Position numbers and translations under genes: made by a program
Notes under the pieces: model-generated
Database searches by the model: none
The model's input: the letters and a program-made list of their open reading frames with translations, nothing else
What the model was told of the DNA's origin: nothing
Shown: positions 18,711 through 27,942 of the stretch, piece after piece
How the letters are laid out: each line of letters opens with the position of its first letter
Position numbering within the stretch: the stretch's first letter is position 1
NCBI RefSeq assembly: GCF_001591265.1
Contig: NZ_BCUL01000002.1
Span: 186,001-250,000, forward strand
Direction: 5' to 3'
Source of the DNA: Moraxella atlantae NBRC 14588
Lineage (GTDB): Bacteria > Pseudomonadota > Gammaproteobacteria > Pseudomonadales > Moraxellaceae
DNA length: 64,000 nucleotides

Positions 18711-18829
18711 ACTCTATAAAAAAATGTTTAAATTTCAATAATTTATGGCAGGGTGGAATCGGTAGGGTAAAAAAGGGTTTTTTACTTGGTAAGCCTTGTT
18801 ATGACTGGCTTTTTTGCGTTATAATTCTA
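18711..18829 (+). promoter_or_regulatory. CRISPR leader
   Basis: This AT-rich stretch lies between the cas operon terminator and the first repeat, on the side opposite the degenerate repeat, so it is the leader where transcription begins and new spacers enter. TTTCAATAATTTA at 18733-18745 fits the IHF consensus with one mismatch; IHF helps type I-F integration, but the match is weak by itself. Confidence 0.6.
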
Positions 18830-19277
18830 CTTTACCGCCGCATAGGCGGCTTAGAAAAGTTGCATATGCCATACACTCAGATTTTGGTACTTTACCGCCG
18901 CATAGGCGGCTTAGAAAAGGTCTATCATGCCATCGCACCCACGCGCACGCTTTACCGCCGCATAGGCGGCTTAGAAATACTAATATGGGATAAGGGCAAT
19001 GTTACACCCCTTTACCGCCGCATAGGCGGCTTAGAAAAATCTCACCAATGATAAAGGCGGCTAACATCGCTTTACCGCCGCATAGGCGGCTTAGAAATTT
19101 TGCTGTGGTGGTCTTGAGTTTGTCGCGCACTTTACCGCCGCATAGGCGGCTTAGAAAACCGCCAAAATGAACATAACGCAGACATTATGCTTTACCGCCG
19201 CATAGGCGGCTTAGAAAATTTGAGTAGCTAAATAACGTTCTATACCATAATTCACCGCCACGTAGGCGGCTTAGAAA
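18830..19277 (+). CRISPR. Type I-F CRISPR array, 8 repeats and 7 spacers
   Basis: A 28-base repeat begins at 18830, 18890, 18950, 19010, 19070, 19130, 19190 and 19250. All spacers are exactly 32 bases, so the period is 60. The repeat carries stem CCGCC/GGCGG with loop GCATA and the tail CTTAGAAA, which is the 5' handle of the crRNA after Cas6f cutting. The first seven repeats are identical; the eighth is degenerate (starts ATTCACC, loop ACGTA), marking the end far from the leader. The array is short, and the identical repeats suggest it was active recently. I see no spacer repeated within the array; targets could not be searched. Confidence 0.98.
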
Positions 19278-19564
19278 TAGTACCTTATTGCTGGCTTTAA
19301 GTGCTTTATTTAAGTGGTTGCTAGGTTTTTACCATTGGCATTGAATATCACAACCGCACGATCAAACATCGAGTAAGGCAAGCAATTAGGCAAAATTGTA
19401 ACTTCTCCAAAAACTGGAAAATCACTTTACAGTCTTTGCGTTAGCATTTTTTTACATTGATAACGGCTGTGTTTGATGTCGGCATGGTTTTAAAAGCACC
19501 ACAAAAAAGACGGCTCGTTGCCTAACCGTTTTTTAAAAAAAATTATTCGTATCACCAAAGCTAT
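19278..19564. other. Spacer region between CRISPR array and rluB
   Basis: About 290 bases with no gene. It holds a likely rluB terminator near 19503-19535 and nothing else I can support. Confidence 0.5.
19503..19535 (-). terminator. Probable terminator after rluB
   Basis: An imperfect hairpin (ACGG/CCGT core) between an A-run and a T-run lies 30 bases beyond the rluB stop, oriented for the minus strand. Confidence 0.5.
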
Positions 19565-20416
19565 TTAGCGCGGCTTATTGCGGCGTAGATGGTTACTGCG
19601 TCGCGCTTTGAGCGGTTTTTGCTGCTGGCGTTCTTGCCGACGTTTGGCAATGCCATACAACCCTGTGCCTTGACGTGGGCGCAGACCGACTAAGTTTGCC
19701 AAGCGGTCAATCTCGCTGCGGTCAAGCTCTAGATATCGCCCTGTGCGCAGCTCGCGCGGTAGGCTAACGGTACCATAGCGCGTACGCAATAGACGGCTGA
19801 CTTTAAGCCCTTGTGATTCAAACAGACGGCGTACCTCGCGGTTGCGCCCTTCTTTGAGCTGTACTTGGTACCACTTATTGATACCATCGCCACCTTTTTC
19901 AACCAAGCTATCAAACTGCGCCATGCCATCGTCAAGCTCCACGCCTGTCGTTAAATGACGCGCAATGTCGGGCGTAACTTCACCCAGCACGCGCACGGCA
20001 TATTCGCGCTCGATTTGGTTAGACGGGTGCATCAAACGGTGCGCAAGCTCGCCATCATTGGTAAACAGCAATAAGCCTGTCGAGTTGATATCCAACCGCC
20101 CAACCATTACCCAACGGTCATTGGTCAAAGGCGGCAAACGCTCAAACACCGTGGGACGACCCTCGGGGTCATGTGCTGAGCAAATTTCACCCTCAGGCTT
20201 GTAATACATCAGTACACGGCGGCGTTTTTCTTGCTCCGCGCTGTAGCGCAGCAGCCGCCCATCGACGCGGATTTCATCGCCTGTTTTGACGCGATCACCG
20301 ATACTGGCGATTTGCCCGTTTACACTGACGCGCCCTTCGCGGATGACCTCTTCCATCTGACGGCGTGAGCCCAAGCCGAGTCGCGCCAATGCCTTGTGCA
20401 ATTTTTCGTCCGTCAT
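19565..20416 (-). CDS. rluB: 23S rRNA pseudouridine synthase RluB
   Basis: A 283-aa RsuA/RluB-family pseudouridine synthase; RluB modifies U2605 of 23S rRNA. An S4-like RNA-binding domain comes first (LHKALARLGLGSRRQMEEVI), then the catalytic domain with GRLDINSTGLLLFTNDGELA (catalytic Asp), EGRNREVRRLFESQGLKVSR and RTRYG. The C-terminal 35 residues are highly basic. AGGAG precedes the ATG. It follows scpA and scpB on the same strand, a neighbourhood typical of rluB, which supports RluB over RsuA or RluE. Confidence 0.92.
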   Translation of the reverse strand: MTDEKLHKALARLGLGSRRQMEEVIREGRVSVNGQIASIGDRVKTGDEIRVDGRLLRYSAEQEKRRRVLMYYKPEGEICSAHDPEGRPTVFERLPPLTNDRWVMVGRLDINSTGLLLFTNDGELAHRLMHPSNQIEREYAVRVLGEVTPDIARHLTTGVELDDGMAQFDSLVEKGGDGINKWYQVQLKEGRNREVRRLFESQGLKVSRLLRTRYGTVSLPRELRTGRYLELDRSEIDRLANLVGLRPRQGTGLYGIAKRRQERQQQKPLKARRSNHLRRNKPR

Positions 20417-20574
20417 GGCAAGCTCCTGTCATCCGCGGCGTGTGCCCAAAGCGCGCAACCGCGCTATAACGCCTATCAAACCGCGTATTTTAAGGCAAAT
20501 AGCCTAAAAAGGCTAGCTAAAAAACTGCCAGATATTACGTGTGGTTAGCGTGTTGATAAGTTTGCGGCTTGAGG

Positions 20575-21129
20575 CTATTCTGTCGCATCGCCAAATGCCT
20601 CTAACGGCAACAATGGTGGTAAGTCATCAAGACTTGCCAAGCCAAATGCTGCCAAAAATTCAGCTGTGGTATGGAGCAGGGCAGGGCGACCAAGTGTGTC
20701 TTTGTGGCCACGTTCAACGATCCAACCTTTGTCAAATAACTGGCGCAAAATCGTGCTTGACACCGTCACACCGCGCACCTGCTCGATATCGCCACGGGTG
20801 ACAGGCTGGCGGTAAGCGATGACGCTCAACGTCTCAAGCACCGCTTGGCTGAGCGTTTCGCGACGTTCAGGAAATGCACGGCGAATCAAGGGGCTAAATT
20901 CATTGGCAATTTGTAGCCGATAGCCTGTGGCAGTGTGTGCAAGCGTCAATGCGCCTTGTGCTAAACGTTGTTGCAAAACGATCAATGCCCTGTCAAGTTC
21001 AGTTGGGCTAATTTGCAACAAGTGGCATAACTGTTTGGCAGACAAAGCGGTTTCAGATGCGTGTAATATCGCCTCAAGTGCTTTGCTATGAGTTTGGGCG
21101 GTTTGGTGTTGTTGGTTAAAGTCGGTCAT
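20575..21129 (-). CDS. scpB: Segregation and condensation protein B
   Basis: ScpB is a winged-helix protein that dimerises and binds ScpA in the SMC-like chromosome-condensing complex. The 184-aa product has LEAILHASETALSAKQLCHL at the start and the family core ETLSVIAYRQPVTRGDIEQV, then RGVTVSSTILRQLFDKGWI and GRPALLHTTAEFLAAFGL. Full length for the family. It lies between scpA and rluB on the minus strand. Confidence 0.94.
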   Translation of the reverse strand: MTDFNQQHQTAQTHSKALEAILHASETALSAKQLCHLLQISPTELDRALIVLQQRLAQGALTLAHTATGYRLQIANEFSPLIRRAFPERRETLSQAVLETLSVIAYRQPVTRGDIEQVRGVTVSSTILRQLFDKGWIVERGHKDTLGRPALLHTTAEFLAAFGLASLDDLPPLLPLEAFGDATE

Positions 21130-21343
21130 TGGTTGGATTAAGATCTATGGGTAACGTTGTATCTCTCAACAAGTCTACTGTTTGTGGTCTATCGCTGAAT
21201 GCTGGTTGTTTTTTAAGGCGGTAATATTTGTCTAGCAAGGGGATAGGCGTTTTTCCTCAGCATAGCTATTTTTTTTAAAAAATATTATGTTGTAAATAAA
21301 CATGATCTGATAGCGTCAATTTCACCCATATCACTTGCAAGCA

Positions 21344-22159
21344 TCACGCCGCCCAAACCAACGTTAATTGGTCAATATTGGTTCTACTGTTTTCATCAAT
21401 CGAAAAATCAATTACACGCTGTTTGGCAAGCTCCAACACAGCGACAAAACTCACCACCACGCCAAGCCGACCTTGGCGTTTATCCAACACCTCACAAAAC
21501 AGTGCGCGTTGCTGACTGCGCAAAAACTGGCGAATACTGCGCATGCGTTCGGCTAGGCGCACGCGATCGGCGCGAATGTGATGGGTATGGATTTGATAGT
21601 CAGGGCGCGTCTGCATGGCACGTAAGCTAGCCGCTAGCCAGTCGGCAGGGTAGGGCTGTTGCAGGTCGGCAGCGGCTTGGGCAAGGCTGTCGCCATCGGG
21701 TAGGCTGGCATACGCCAAAAACACGTCACGCTCTAAGCGTAACAAGCTGTCTAAACGCTCGCTGGCGTGTTTGATTTGCGCGTAATGCGCCAAGCGGTCT
21801 AGCAGGGTTTTGGTTGGGCTGACCTCGTCTTGTACGGGGGCAGGCGCAGGTAGCAGCAGCTCAGATTTGATCGCAATCAGCGTGCTTGCCATGAGCAAGT
21901 AATCGCCTGCCAGCTCAAAGTACGCGTCATCTAATTGTTTGATGTAATCAAGGTATTGCGCGGTGATCGGTAGCAGCGCGGTACGGGTGATATCAAAGTT
22001 ATTTTTCTTGACCAAATACAGCAAAAAATCCAGTGGTCCCTCAAACTGCTCAAGCCAAATGGCAAACGCAGCAGGTGGAATGTACAAATCCTCGGGCAGC
22101 GATTGTACAGGCGTTTGGTACAGTCGGATCGTAAAATCATCCATTGTCATAAATGTCAA
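21344..22159 (-). CDS. scpA: Segregation and condensation protein A
   Basis: ScpA is the kleisin that bridges the SMC heads. The 271-aa protein carries the family N-terminal block FEGPLDFLLYLVKKNNFDI then LPITAQYLDYI and YLLMASTLIAIKSELLLP, and a C-terminal region with FLAVLELAKQ-like sequence (VSFVAVLELAKQRVIDF). In-frame ATG codons at 22159, 22150 and 22144 are all possible starts; none has a clear ribosome-binding site. A gap of about 210 bases separates it from scpB, wider than usual, with no gene seen in it. Confidence 0.93.
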   Translation of the reverse strand: MTFMTMDDFTIRLYQTPVQSLPEDLYIPPAAFAIWLEQFEGPLDFLLYLVKKNNFDITRTALLPITAQYLDYIKQLDDAYFELAGDYLLMASTLIAIKSELLLPAPAPVQDEVSPTKTLLDRLAHYAQIKHASERLDSLLRLERDVFLAYASLPDGDSLAQAAADLQQPYPADWLAASLRAMQTRPDYQIHTHHIRADRVRLAERMRSIRQFLRSQQRALFCEVLDKRQGRLGVVVSFVAVLELAKQRVIDFSIDENSRTNIDQLTLVWAA

Positions 22160-22223
22160 TGATTAACGCGATTGAAATAACAGATGTCAATTTGTTGGGT
22201 AGCGGTTACTTGTCCTTGTGGGC

Positions 22224-23309
22224 TTATTTTAATTTTGCCAATGGCTTGATCCCCACGGCTTTGCGCACCTTTTCCATGCGCTTGCGGCTTTCGCGCCGTG
22301 CCTTGTCCGCGCCCTGTTGGAGGATTTGCTCAAGTTCTTTGGGGTTTGCCATCAGCGCGTTATAACGCTGGCGAAACGGTGCGATTTCGGCATTGATTTT
22401 ATCAAATAACGCCTCTTTTGCCTCACCCCAACCGATACCTTGCTCAAAACGCGCACGCATGGCGGCTTGCTCAGCTGGTGTGCTAAAGGCTTTATAAATC
22501 TCAAAAATCGTTGATTCGTCGGGATTTTTGGGTTCTTCGGGCAGTTGTGAGTTGGTCACAATGCGCATGATGGCTTTTTTGAGTGCCCTTTCGCCATCGA
22601 CTTGCGGATTGTCACCAAATAGCGGAATGGTGTTGCCGTAGCTTTTTGACATTTTGCGGCCATCAAGCCCTGTTAGCAGCGGTGTGTCTTCATCGACCAA
22701 GGCTTCAGGCAGCACAAACAACGGTTTGTCGGCAGCGCAATAACGAAAATTAAACGTACCTGCGATGTCACGCGCCATCTCGATGTGCTGAATTTGGTCT
22801 TTGCCAACAGGCACGTGGGTGGCGTTAAACATCAAAATATCCGCCGCCATTAGCACAGGATAGCCAAATAAGCCCATACTGATGCCAAAATCGGGATCGG
22901 TGTCGGGCGTGGCAAGATTGGCATCCACCGCTGCCTTGTAAGCATGGGCGCGGTTCATCAAGCCTTTGGCGCAGTTGCAGCTGAGCACCCATGACAGCTC
23001 TGGGATTTCGGCAATATCCGATTGGCGATAAAATACCACGCGCTCGGGGTCAAGCCCGCAGGCAAGCCACGTTGCCGCAATGGCTTTGGTTGAGGCGTGC
23101 ACCGCGTCGGGGTCGTGGCATTTAATCAAGGCATGCAAATCCGCCAAGAAAAAGTACGCATCGTGCGTGCTGTTGGCAATTGAAGCAATCGCAGGGCGAA
23201 TTGCGCCGACATAGTTGCCTAAATGCGGAATGCCTGAGGTGGTGATACCTGTCAAAATGCGTGTGGGTTGTTGGGCGGCTGCTGGGTTGGTGCTTTGAGG
23301 TGCGGTCAT
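22224..23309 (-). CDS. trpS: Tryptophan--tRNA ligase
   Basis: TrpS charges tRNA-Trp. The 361-aa class I synthetase has the HIGH-type signature in [15 protein letters not shown], the KMSKS signature exactly ([16 protein letters not shown]), and [15 protein letters not shown] with [18 protein letters not shown]. The first about 15 residues ([15 protein letters not shown]) are an unstructured lead-in, so a start slightly downstream is possible but no better ATG is seen. Transcribed with scpA downstream on the minus strand. Confidence 0.96.
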   Translation of the reverse strand: MTAPQSTNPAAAQQPTRILTGITTSGIPHLGNYVGAIRPAIASIANSTHDAYFFLADLHALIKCHDPDAVHASTKAIAATWLACGLDPERVVFYRQSDIAEIPELSWVLSCNCAKGLMNRAHAYKAAVDANLATPDTDPDFGISMGLFGYPVLMAADILMFNATHVPVGKDQIQHIEMARDIAGTFNFRYCAADKPLFVLPEALVDEDTPLLTGLDGRKMSKSYGNTIPLFGDNPQVDGERALKKAIMRIVTNSQLPEEPKNPDESTIFEIYKAFSTPAEQAAMRARFEQGIGWGEAKEALFDKINAEIAPFRQRYNALMANPKELEQILQQGADKARRESRKRMEKVRKAVGIKPLAKLK

Positions 23310-23434
23310 GGTTGGTCTTACTGGTTAAGTGGTTTAAAAATTAAGTGCTTTAAAAATAGTCAAATAAAACTGGCAGTATAACAAAATTTGGCGCGGTATT
23401 CCTATGGACTTTAGCCCAATACATGGGGTGTGTA

Positions 23435-24409
23435 TTATTTGGCGTAATATTTGGTGCCATCAGGTTGGGTCTTAAAGCGGCGGTGAAACCACATGTATTG
23501 TGTTGGATCGATAAGCATAAGCTGTTCAAGCAAGGCATTGATTCGCGCCGCATCGGCTGTTTCATTCTGACTGGGGTAATCGCTAAGCGGTGGGCTAAGC
23601 GTCAGCTGATAATGCGGACGCGGTACGTTTGGCGCGGTCGTGCGATAAGCATGGAACATAAAAAACACGGGCGGTTTTTGCTTATTACCTAAACGAGCAA
23701 GGCGGCGTTGTGCGGTAATTGTTGCGGCAGGTACCCCAAAAAACGGTGCCATCACGCCTTGTGTAAGCCCAAAATCTTGATCGGGTGAGTACCACACCGC
23801 GCGCCCATCTTTAAGACTTTGCGCCAGCGCGCGCATATCGCGGTGGCTAATTTGGCGGCGGTAAATGTGGGTACGGGCGTTAAAAATAAACCAATCCAAT
23901 AAGGCGTTGTTTTGTGGACGATAAATGACATCAATCGGTAACACATGGCTCATCAGCAAACCACCTAAGTCAAGCAACGTGTAGTGCGCACCCAGCAAAA
24001 TCACCGCATGCCCGTTATGTTGCGCTTTGAGTACCGCATCCGCGCCTGTCACATCCCAGCAGCCATCAAACACGTGTGGACGAAACCATGCGCATAGGCT
24101 CTCAAACACACCGACACCTGCCTGAATAAACACCCGCTTGGCAAGCTGCGCATGCTCAGAGGCGGATTTTTCGGGAAAAATCAACGCCATATTAATCAGC
24201 GTATCACGGCGGCGGCGTGCAATACCGTGATACAGCACCACGCCCAACGTGCGCCCCAACCAAAACTGTACACGCAGCGGCAGCCACACCCACGGCAACA
24301 CGCACGCCATCAGCAGCCAAATCCCCCAGTATTGCGGCAACAAAAACCGCCAACTAAACGGCAGCCGCGTTTGTGAGGTCGGGTGGGTAGAAGCAGGTGA
24401 AAAAATCAT
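23435..24409 (-). CDS. lpxL: Lipid A biosynthesis lauroyl acyltransferase (LpxL/HtrB family)
   Basis: This inner-membrane enzyme adds a secondary acyl chain to the Kdo-lipid A precursor (or a Kdo-free one in organisms with lipooligosaccharide). The 324-aa protein has an N-terminal hydrophobic segment (YWGIWLLMACVLPWVWLPLR) and the HX4D catalytic motif in GAHYTLLDLGGLL, then VIYRPQNNALLDWFI, VWYSPDQDFG and APFFGVPAATITA, all standard for LpxL/LpxM. LpxL versus LpxM is not settled by sequence alone. Confidence 0.87.
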   Translation of the reverse strand: MIFSPASTHPTSQTRLPFSWRFLLPQYWGIWLLMACVLPWVWLPLRVQFWLGRTLGVVLYHGIARRRRDTLINMALIFPEKSASEHAQLAKRVFIQAGVGVFESLCAWFRPHVFDGCWDVTGADAVLKAQHNGHAVILLGAHYTLLDLGGLLMSHVLPIDVIYRPQNNALLDWFIFNARTHIYRRQISHRDMRALAQSLKDGRAVWYSPDQDFGLTQGVMAPFFGVPAATITAQRRLARLGNKQKPPVFFMFHAYRTTAPNVPRPHYQLTLSPPLSDYPSQNETADAARINALLEQLMLIDPTQYMWFHRRFKTQPDGTKYYAK

Positions 24410-24745
24410 ACAAACAACGGCTCAACGAACGGTAAAAGTGGTAATATTTTATAAAAAAATGTTGGTATTTATAAAAAAAATTCCACTAGGTTTACCACAA
24501 AACTTGTGTTACAATTCAGACAAAATATGACACTTACAGGACGTTTAGTAAGTATCGTCTAGGTTTTTGTTACAAAAATGCTGAGATAAAATCAGTGATT
24601 GGTAAGTATATTTGCGCTGATTTTAGGTTAATTTACCATCATGGCATGTTTTATCAATCTACGTCAAGGATAGACGTTTGTACTGCCGACACCGTGGGTC
24701 GCTGCGGTCTATCCGATGACGGATAATGTTTACAAGGGACTGTGT
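24410..24745. other. Long leader region of cstA
   Basis: About 335 bases with no gene between divergent lpxL and cstA. It contains overlapping inverted repeats at 24588-24640 that could form an RNA pseudoknot, and small hairpins ACGTC/GACGT (24661-24677) and ATCCG/CGGAT (24711-24724) close to the cstA start. Confidence 0.5.
24588..24640 (+). promoter_or_regulatory. Candidate pseudoknot in the cstA leader
   Basis: AAAATCAG (24588-24595) pairs with CTGATTTT (24617-24624), and TGGTAA (24600-24605), inside that first loop, pairs with TTACCA (24633-24638) beyond it. The interleaved order is that of an H-type pseudoknot. A regulatory role is inference. Confidence 0.35.
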
Positions 24746-26878
24746 ATGGCGACTCATTCTCTCAATACTGCAACTATTCCCCCAAAAAACCACACGCCCA
24801 AACGCGGGCTAGGTTCACATCTATTGTGGCTAGTCATCGCTGTGATTGGTGCGTTTGCCATTGGTACGCTGGCATTGCACCGCGGCGAAACCATCAGCGC
24901 GATCTGGCTGGTGGTTGCAGCGGTGTGTGTGTATAGCATTGCGTATCGTTATTACAGTTTGTTTATTGCCGAGCGCGTATTTGAGCTTAATCCGCGCCGT
25001 GTGACCCCTGCCCACAGGCTAAAAGATGGGCTTGATTATGTACCGACCAATAAACAGGTATTGTTTGGTCACCATTTTGCCGCAATCGCAGGCGCAGGGC
25101 CGCTGGTGGGGCCGATTTTGGCAGCGCAAATGGGCTATTTGCCCGGCACGTTGTGGCTACTGGTGGGCGTGGTGTTTGCAGGCGCAGTGCAGGATTTTTT
25201 GGTGCTGTTTATCTCAACACGCCGCGATGGCAAGTCGCTGGGTGAGATGGCAAAAGATGAGCTTGGCAGCTTTGCAGGTATCACGGTCATGCTTGGCGCA
25301 TTGGGCGTGATGGTGATTATTCTTGCTGTGCTGTCGTTGGTGGTTGTTAAGGCGTTGGCGCATAGCCCATGGGGTCTGTTTACCATTGCCATGACCATTC
25401 CGATCGCGCTGTTTATGGGCGTGTATATGCGTTATTTGCGTCCTGGTCGCATCATGGAGGTGTCAATCATCGGTTTTGTGCTGATGATGGCGGCGATTGT
25501 GTTTGGTGGCAAAATCGCAGAAAACCCGTTTTGGGCAGAGGTGTTTACCCTATCGGGTGTGCAGCTCACGTGGTTGCTGATGGCGTATGGTGTGGTCGCG
25601 TCGGTGTTGCCTGTGTGGTTGCTGCTCGCGCCGCGTGATTATCTTTCAACTTTTTTAAAAATCGGTGTGATTGCAGGGTTGGCGTTGGCAATCGTGTTCA
25701 CCATGCCGCAGCTACAAATGCCTGCTTTGACCCAATTCATCGATGGCACAGGGCCAGTATTTAAAGGCGCGTTGTTTCCGTTTTTGTTTATTACCATCGC
25801 CTGTGGAGCGATTTCAGGTTTTCACGCGTTGGTCTCAAGCGGTACCACGCCTAAATTGATTGATAATGAAGCCGACACGCGCGCGATTGGTTATGGCGGC
25901 ATGTTGATGGAGTCATTCGTCGGTATCATGGCGTTGATTTGTGCGTGTGTGCTGGAGCCTGGTGTATATTTTGCCATCAATTCGCCTGCCGCGTTCTTGG
26001 GCACAACCCCCGAAGCCGCCGCCGCTGCTATTGCCAATTTGGGCTTTGTGGTCACCCCAGACGCGCTCAATACCTTAGCGCAGCAAGTGGGTGAAACGTC
26101 AGTGATTTCGCGCACAGGCGGCGCACCAACGTTTGCCATTGGTATGGCGCATATTTTGTCATTGATTTTTAATAACCCTGCGATGATGGGCTTTTGGTAC
26201 CATTTTGCGATTTTGTTTGAGGCGTTGTTTATTTTGACAGCCGTCGATGCAGGCACGCGCTCATGCCGTTTTATGGTGCAAGACACCTTGGGCTTGGTCG
26301 CCCCTGTGTTCAAAACGCATAATGCAGTGACCAATTTTATCGCCACGCTTATTGCGGTCGGCAGTTGGGGGTTTTTTGTTTATCAAGGGGTGGTTGATCC
26401 GCTCGGTGGTATCAATTCATTATGGCCATTGTTCGGTATTGGCAATCAGCTGCTGGCTGCGATGGCGCTGACGCTTGGCACGGTGGTGCTGTTTAAAATG
26501 AAAAAACAACGCTATGCGTGGCTGACGGTATTGCCGATGATTTTTTTGGTCATCACTTGTATGACGGCAGGTTGGCAAAAGATTTTCCACAGTAACCCTG
26601 CTATTGGCTTTTTGGCGCAAGCGGATAAATACAAAGCTGCGATCGCCGCAGGTGAGGTGCTCAAACCTGCCAAGGATCTGGCAGAAATGCAAACCATCGT
26701 GCTATCCAACCAAATCAACGCCGTACTGTGTGGGTTTTTTATGACGGTATTGGTGGTGATGATTTTGGCATCAATCCGCAGTGTGCAACGCGCATTGGCA
26801 AGTCCTGTGCCTACCGTGGTTGAGGGCGAAGCAGTGTACGCTGATCCTGTACCATTATCGGTAAAGGCCGCGCATTGA
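24746..26878 (+). CDS. cstA: Carbon starvation protein CstA (pyruvate/peptide transporter family)
   Basis: CstA is a multi-pass inner-membrane transporter; E. coli relatives CstA and BtsT move peptides or pyruvate. The protein of about 710 aa has many membrane segments and the family blocks HHFAAIAGAGPLVGPILAAQ, GYLPGTLWLLVGVVFAGAVQ, ISGFHALVSSGTTPKLI and DAGTRSCRFMVQD. ATG at 24746 is chosen because AAGGGA lies 7 bases ahead; an in-frame ATG 30 bases upstream has no such site. Followed by the small DUF466 gene, the usual partner. Confidence 0.94.
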   Translation: MATHSLNTATIPPKNHTPKRGLGSHLLWLVIAVIGAFAIGTLALHRGETISAIWLVVAAVCVYSIAYRYYSLFIAERVFELNPRRVTPAHRLKDGLDYVPTNKQVLFGHHFAAIAGAGPLVGPILAAQMGYLPGTLWLLVGVVFAGAVQDFLVLFISTRRDGKSLGEMAKDELGSFAGITVMLGALGVMVIILAVLSLVVVKALAHSPWGLFTIAMTIPIALFMGVYMRYLRPGRIMEVSIIGFVLMMAAIVFGGKIAENPFWAEVFTLSGVQLTWLLMAYGVVASVLPVWLLLAPRDYLSTFLKIGVIAGLALAIVFTMPQLQMPALTQFIDGTGPVFKGALFPFLFITIACGAISGFHALVSSGTTPKLIDNEADTRAIGYGGMLMESFVGIMALICACVLEPGVYFAINSPAAFLGTTPEAAAAAIANLGFVVTPDALNTLAQQVGETSVISRTGGAPTFAIGMAHILSLIFNNPAMMGFWYHFAILFEALFILTAVDAGTRSCRFMVQDTLGLVAPVFKTHNAVTNFIATLIAVGSWGFFVYQGVVDPLGGINSLWPLFGIGNQLLAAMALTLGTVVLFKMKKQRYAWLTVLPMIFLVITCMTAGWQKIFHSNPAIGFLAQADKYKAAIAAGEVLKPAKDLAEMQTIVLSNQINAVLCGFFMTVLVVMILASIRSVQRALASPVPTVVEGEAVYADPVPLSVKAAH

Positions 26879-26924
26879 TGGTCAACAGACGACAACAAAA
26901 ACACAGAATCAAAAGGTTAGCACA

Positions 26925-27227
26925 ATGAAAAATCCATTGGCTGATAACAGCAAAATCTTGTTGGTTAATATGGTCAAAATGACCGTGCAGGCGCAAAAAC
27001 AGCTGCTATTAACCCCCAAAAACTTGGCACGTATCGCGCTGTTGGTCAAGCGGCTGCAGCAAAGTTTTCGCTTGATGGTTGGCGTGCCTGATTACGCCAC
27101 CTACCTTGAGCACATGCGCACGCACCATCCCGACCTTGAGGCGATGGATGAAAAGACGTTTTTTCGCTACTGTGTGGACGCGCGTTATCCCAGCAGTGGC
27201 GGCAATATGAAGCGTTGCCCGTGCTAA
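26925..27227 (+). CDS. YbdD/YjiX family small protein, CstA partner
   Basis: A 100-aa protein of the DUF466 family. The C-terminal half has the family signature MVGVPDYATYLEHMRTHHPD, then FFRYCVDARYP and the cysteine-containing end KRCPC. E. coli YbdD and YjiX are about 65 residues; this one has an extra N-terminal helical stretch. AAAGG precedes the ATG. These proteins are almost always encoded directly after cstA or btsT, and YbdD-type proteins are needed for the transporter to work, so a CstA accessory role is likely. Confidence 0.9.
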   Translation: MKNPLADNSKILLVNMVKMTVQAQKQLLLTPKNLARIALLVKRLQQSFRLMVGVPDYATYLEHMRTHHPDLEAMDEKTFFRYCVDARYPSSGGNMKRCPC

Positions 27228-27271
27228 TCGGTTGATTGGTTGATATTTGATATTATGGCGTTGCTAAAACA

Positions 27272-27297
27272 AAAAAGACGGTTGATGCCGTCTTTTT
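27272..27297 (+). terminator. Intrinsic terminator after the cstA unit
   Basis: AAAAAGACGG pairs with CCGTCTTTTT around TTGATG, between convergent genes; can serve both strands. Confidence 0.82.
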
Positions 27298-27322
27298 CGG
27301 TTATTTATTTTGCCAAAAAGGC

Positions 27323-27895
27323 TTAATTTGTCGCCAACAAATCGCTATACAATGCCGCATTATCATGATCAAAGCAGACAAAGATAATCTTACGCAAGGT
27401 GGTTTGTGGATGCTGCGTCAGCCACTCACGCACTGCTGCAAGCGCGACCTGTGCCGCCTGCGGTTTGGGGTAGCCGTACACGCCTGTTGAAATGTTTGGC
27501 AAGGCGATACTGGTCACGCCATGCGCTGTCGCCAATGCCAATGACTCACGATAGCAGCTTGCTAGCAATGCCGCCTCATCGTGTGTGCCGCCATGCCACA
27601 CAGGGCCGACAGTATGAATGACGTAATCGGCAGATAAATTGCCTGCATGGGTGATGACCGCTTGCCCCGTGGGGCAGCCGCCTTGCTGCGCGCGGATAGC
27701 TTGGCATGCTGCTAACAGGGTTCTGCCTGCTTTGCGGTGGATTGCGCCATCGACACCACCGCCGCCCAACAGGCTGCTGTTGGCGGCATTGACAATCGCG
27801 TCCACGTGTAGCGCGGTGATATCACCTGTGATGACCGCTAAATTGGTGTGGTTGATAGTGGTTTGTGCCAGTGGTTGGGACAGTACATGGTGCAT
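27323..27895 (-). CDS. Macro-domain protein, probable O-acetyl-ADP-ribose deacetylase
   Basis: A 190-aa single macro domain. The ADP-ribose-binding motifs are clear: [36 protein letters not shown], and later [18 protein letters not shown]. Length and motif set match the YmdB/MacroD class, which removes acetyl from O-acetyl-ADP-ribose and can remove ADP-ribose from proteins; YmdB also restrains RNase III in E. coli, which cannot be assumed here. AAGG lies before the ATG. No partner ADP-ribosyltransferase is seen nearby. Confidence 0.92.
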   Translation of the reverse strand: MHHVLSQPLAQTTINHTNLAVITGDITALHVDAIVNAANSSLLGGGGVDGAIHRKAGRTLLAACQAIRAQQGGCPTGQAVITHAGNLSADYVIHTVGPVWHGGTHDEAALLASCYRESLALATAHGVTSIALPNISTGVYGYPKPQAAQVALAAVREWLTQHPQTTLRKIIFVCFDHDNAALYSDLLATN

Positions 27896-27942
27896 GGTGG
27901 TTGCCTTATTTTAATTTTAATAAAAGTATTACTTAATAAAAA

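Noticed and set aside
18860-19051. 63-aa frame across the CRISPR repeats
   Set aside because: Its repeated LYRRIGGLE units are only the translated repeat; the region is a CRISPR array.
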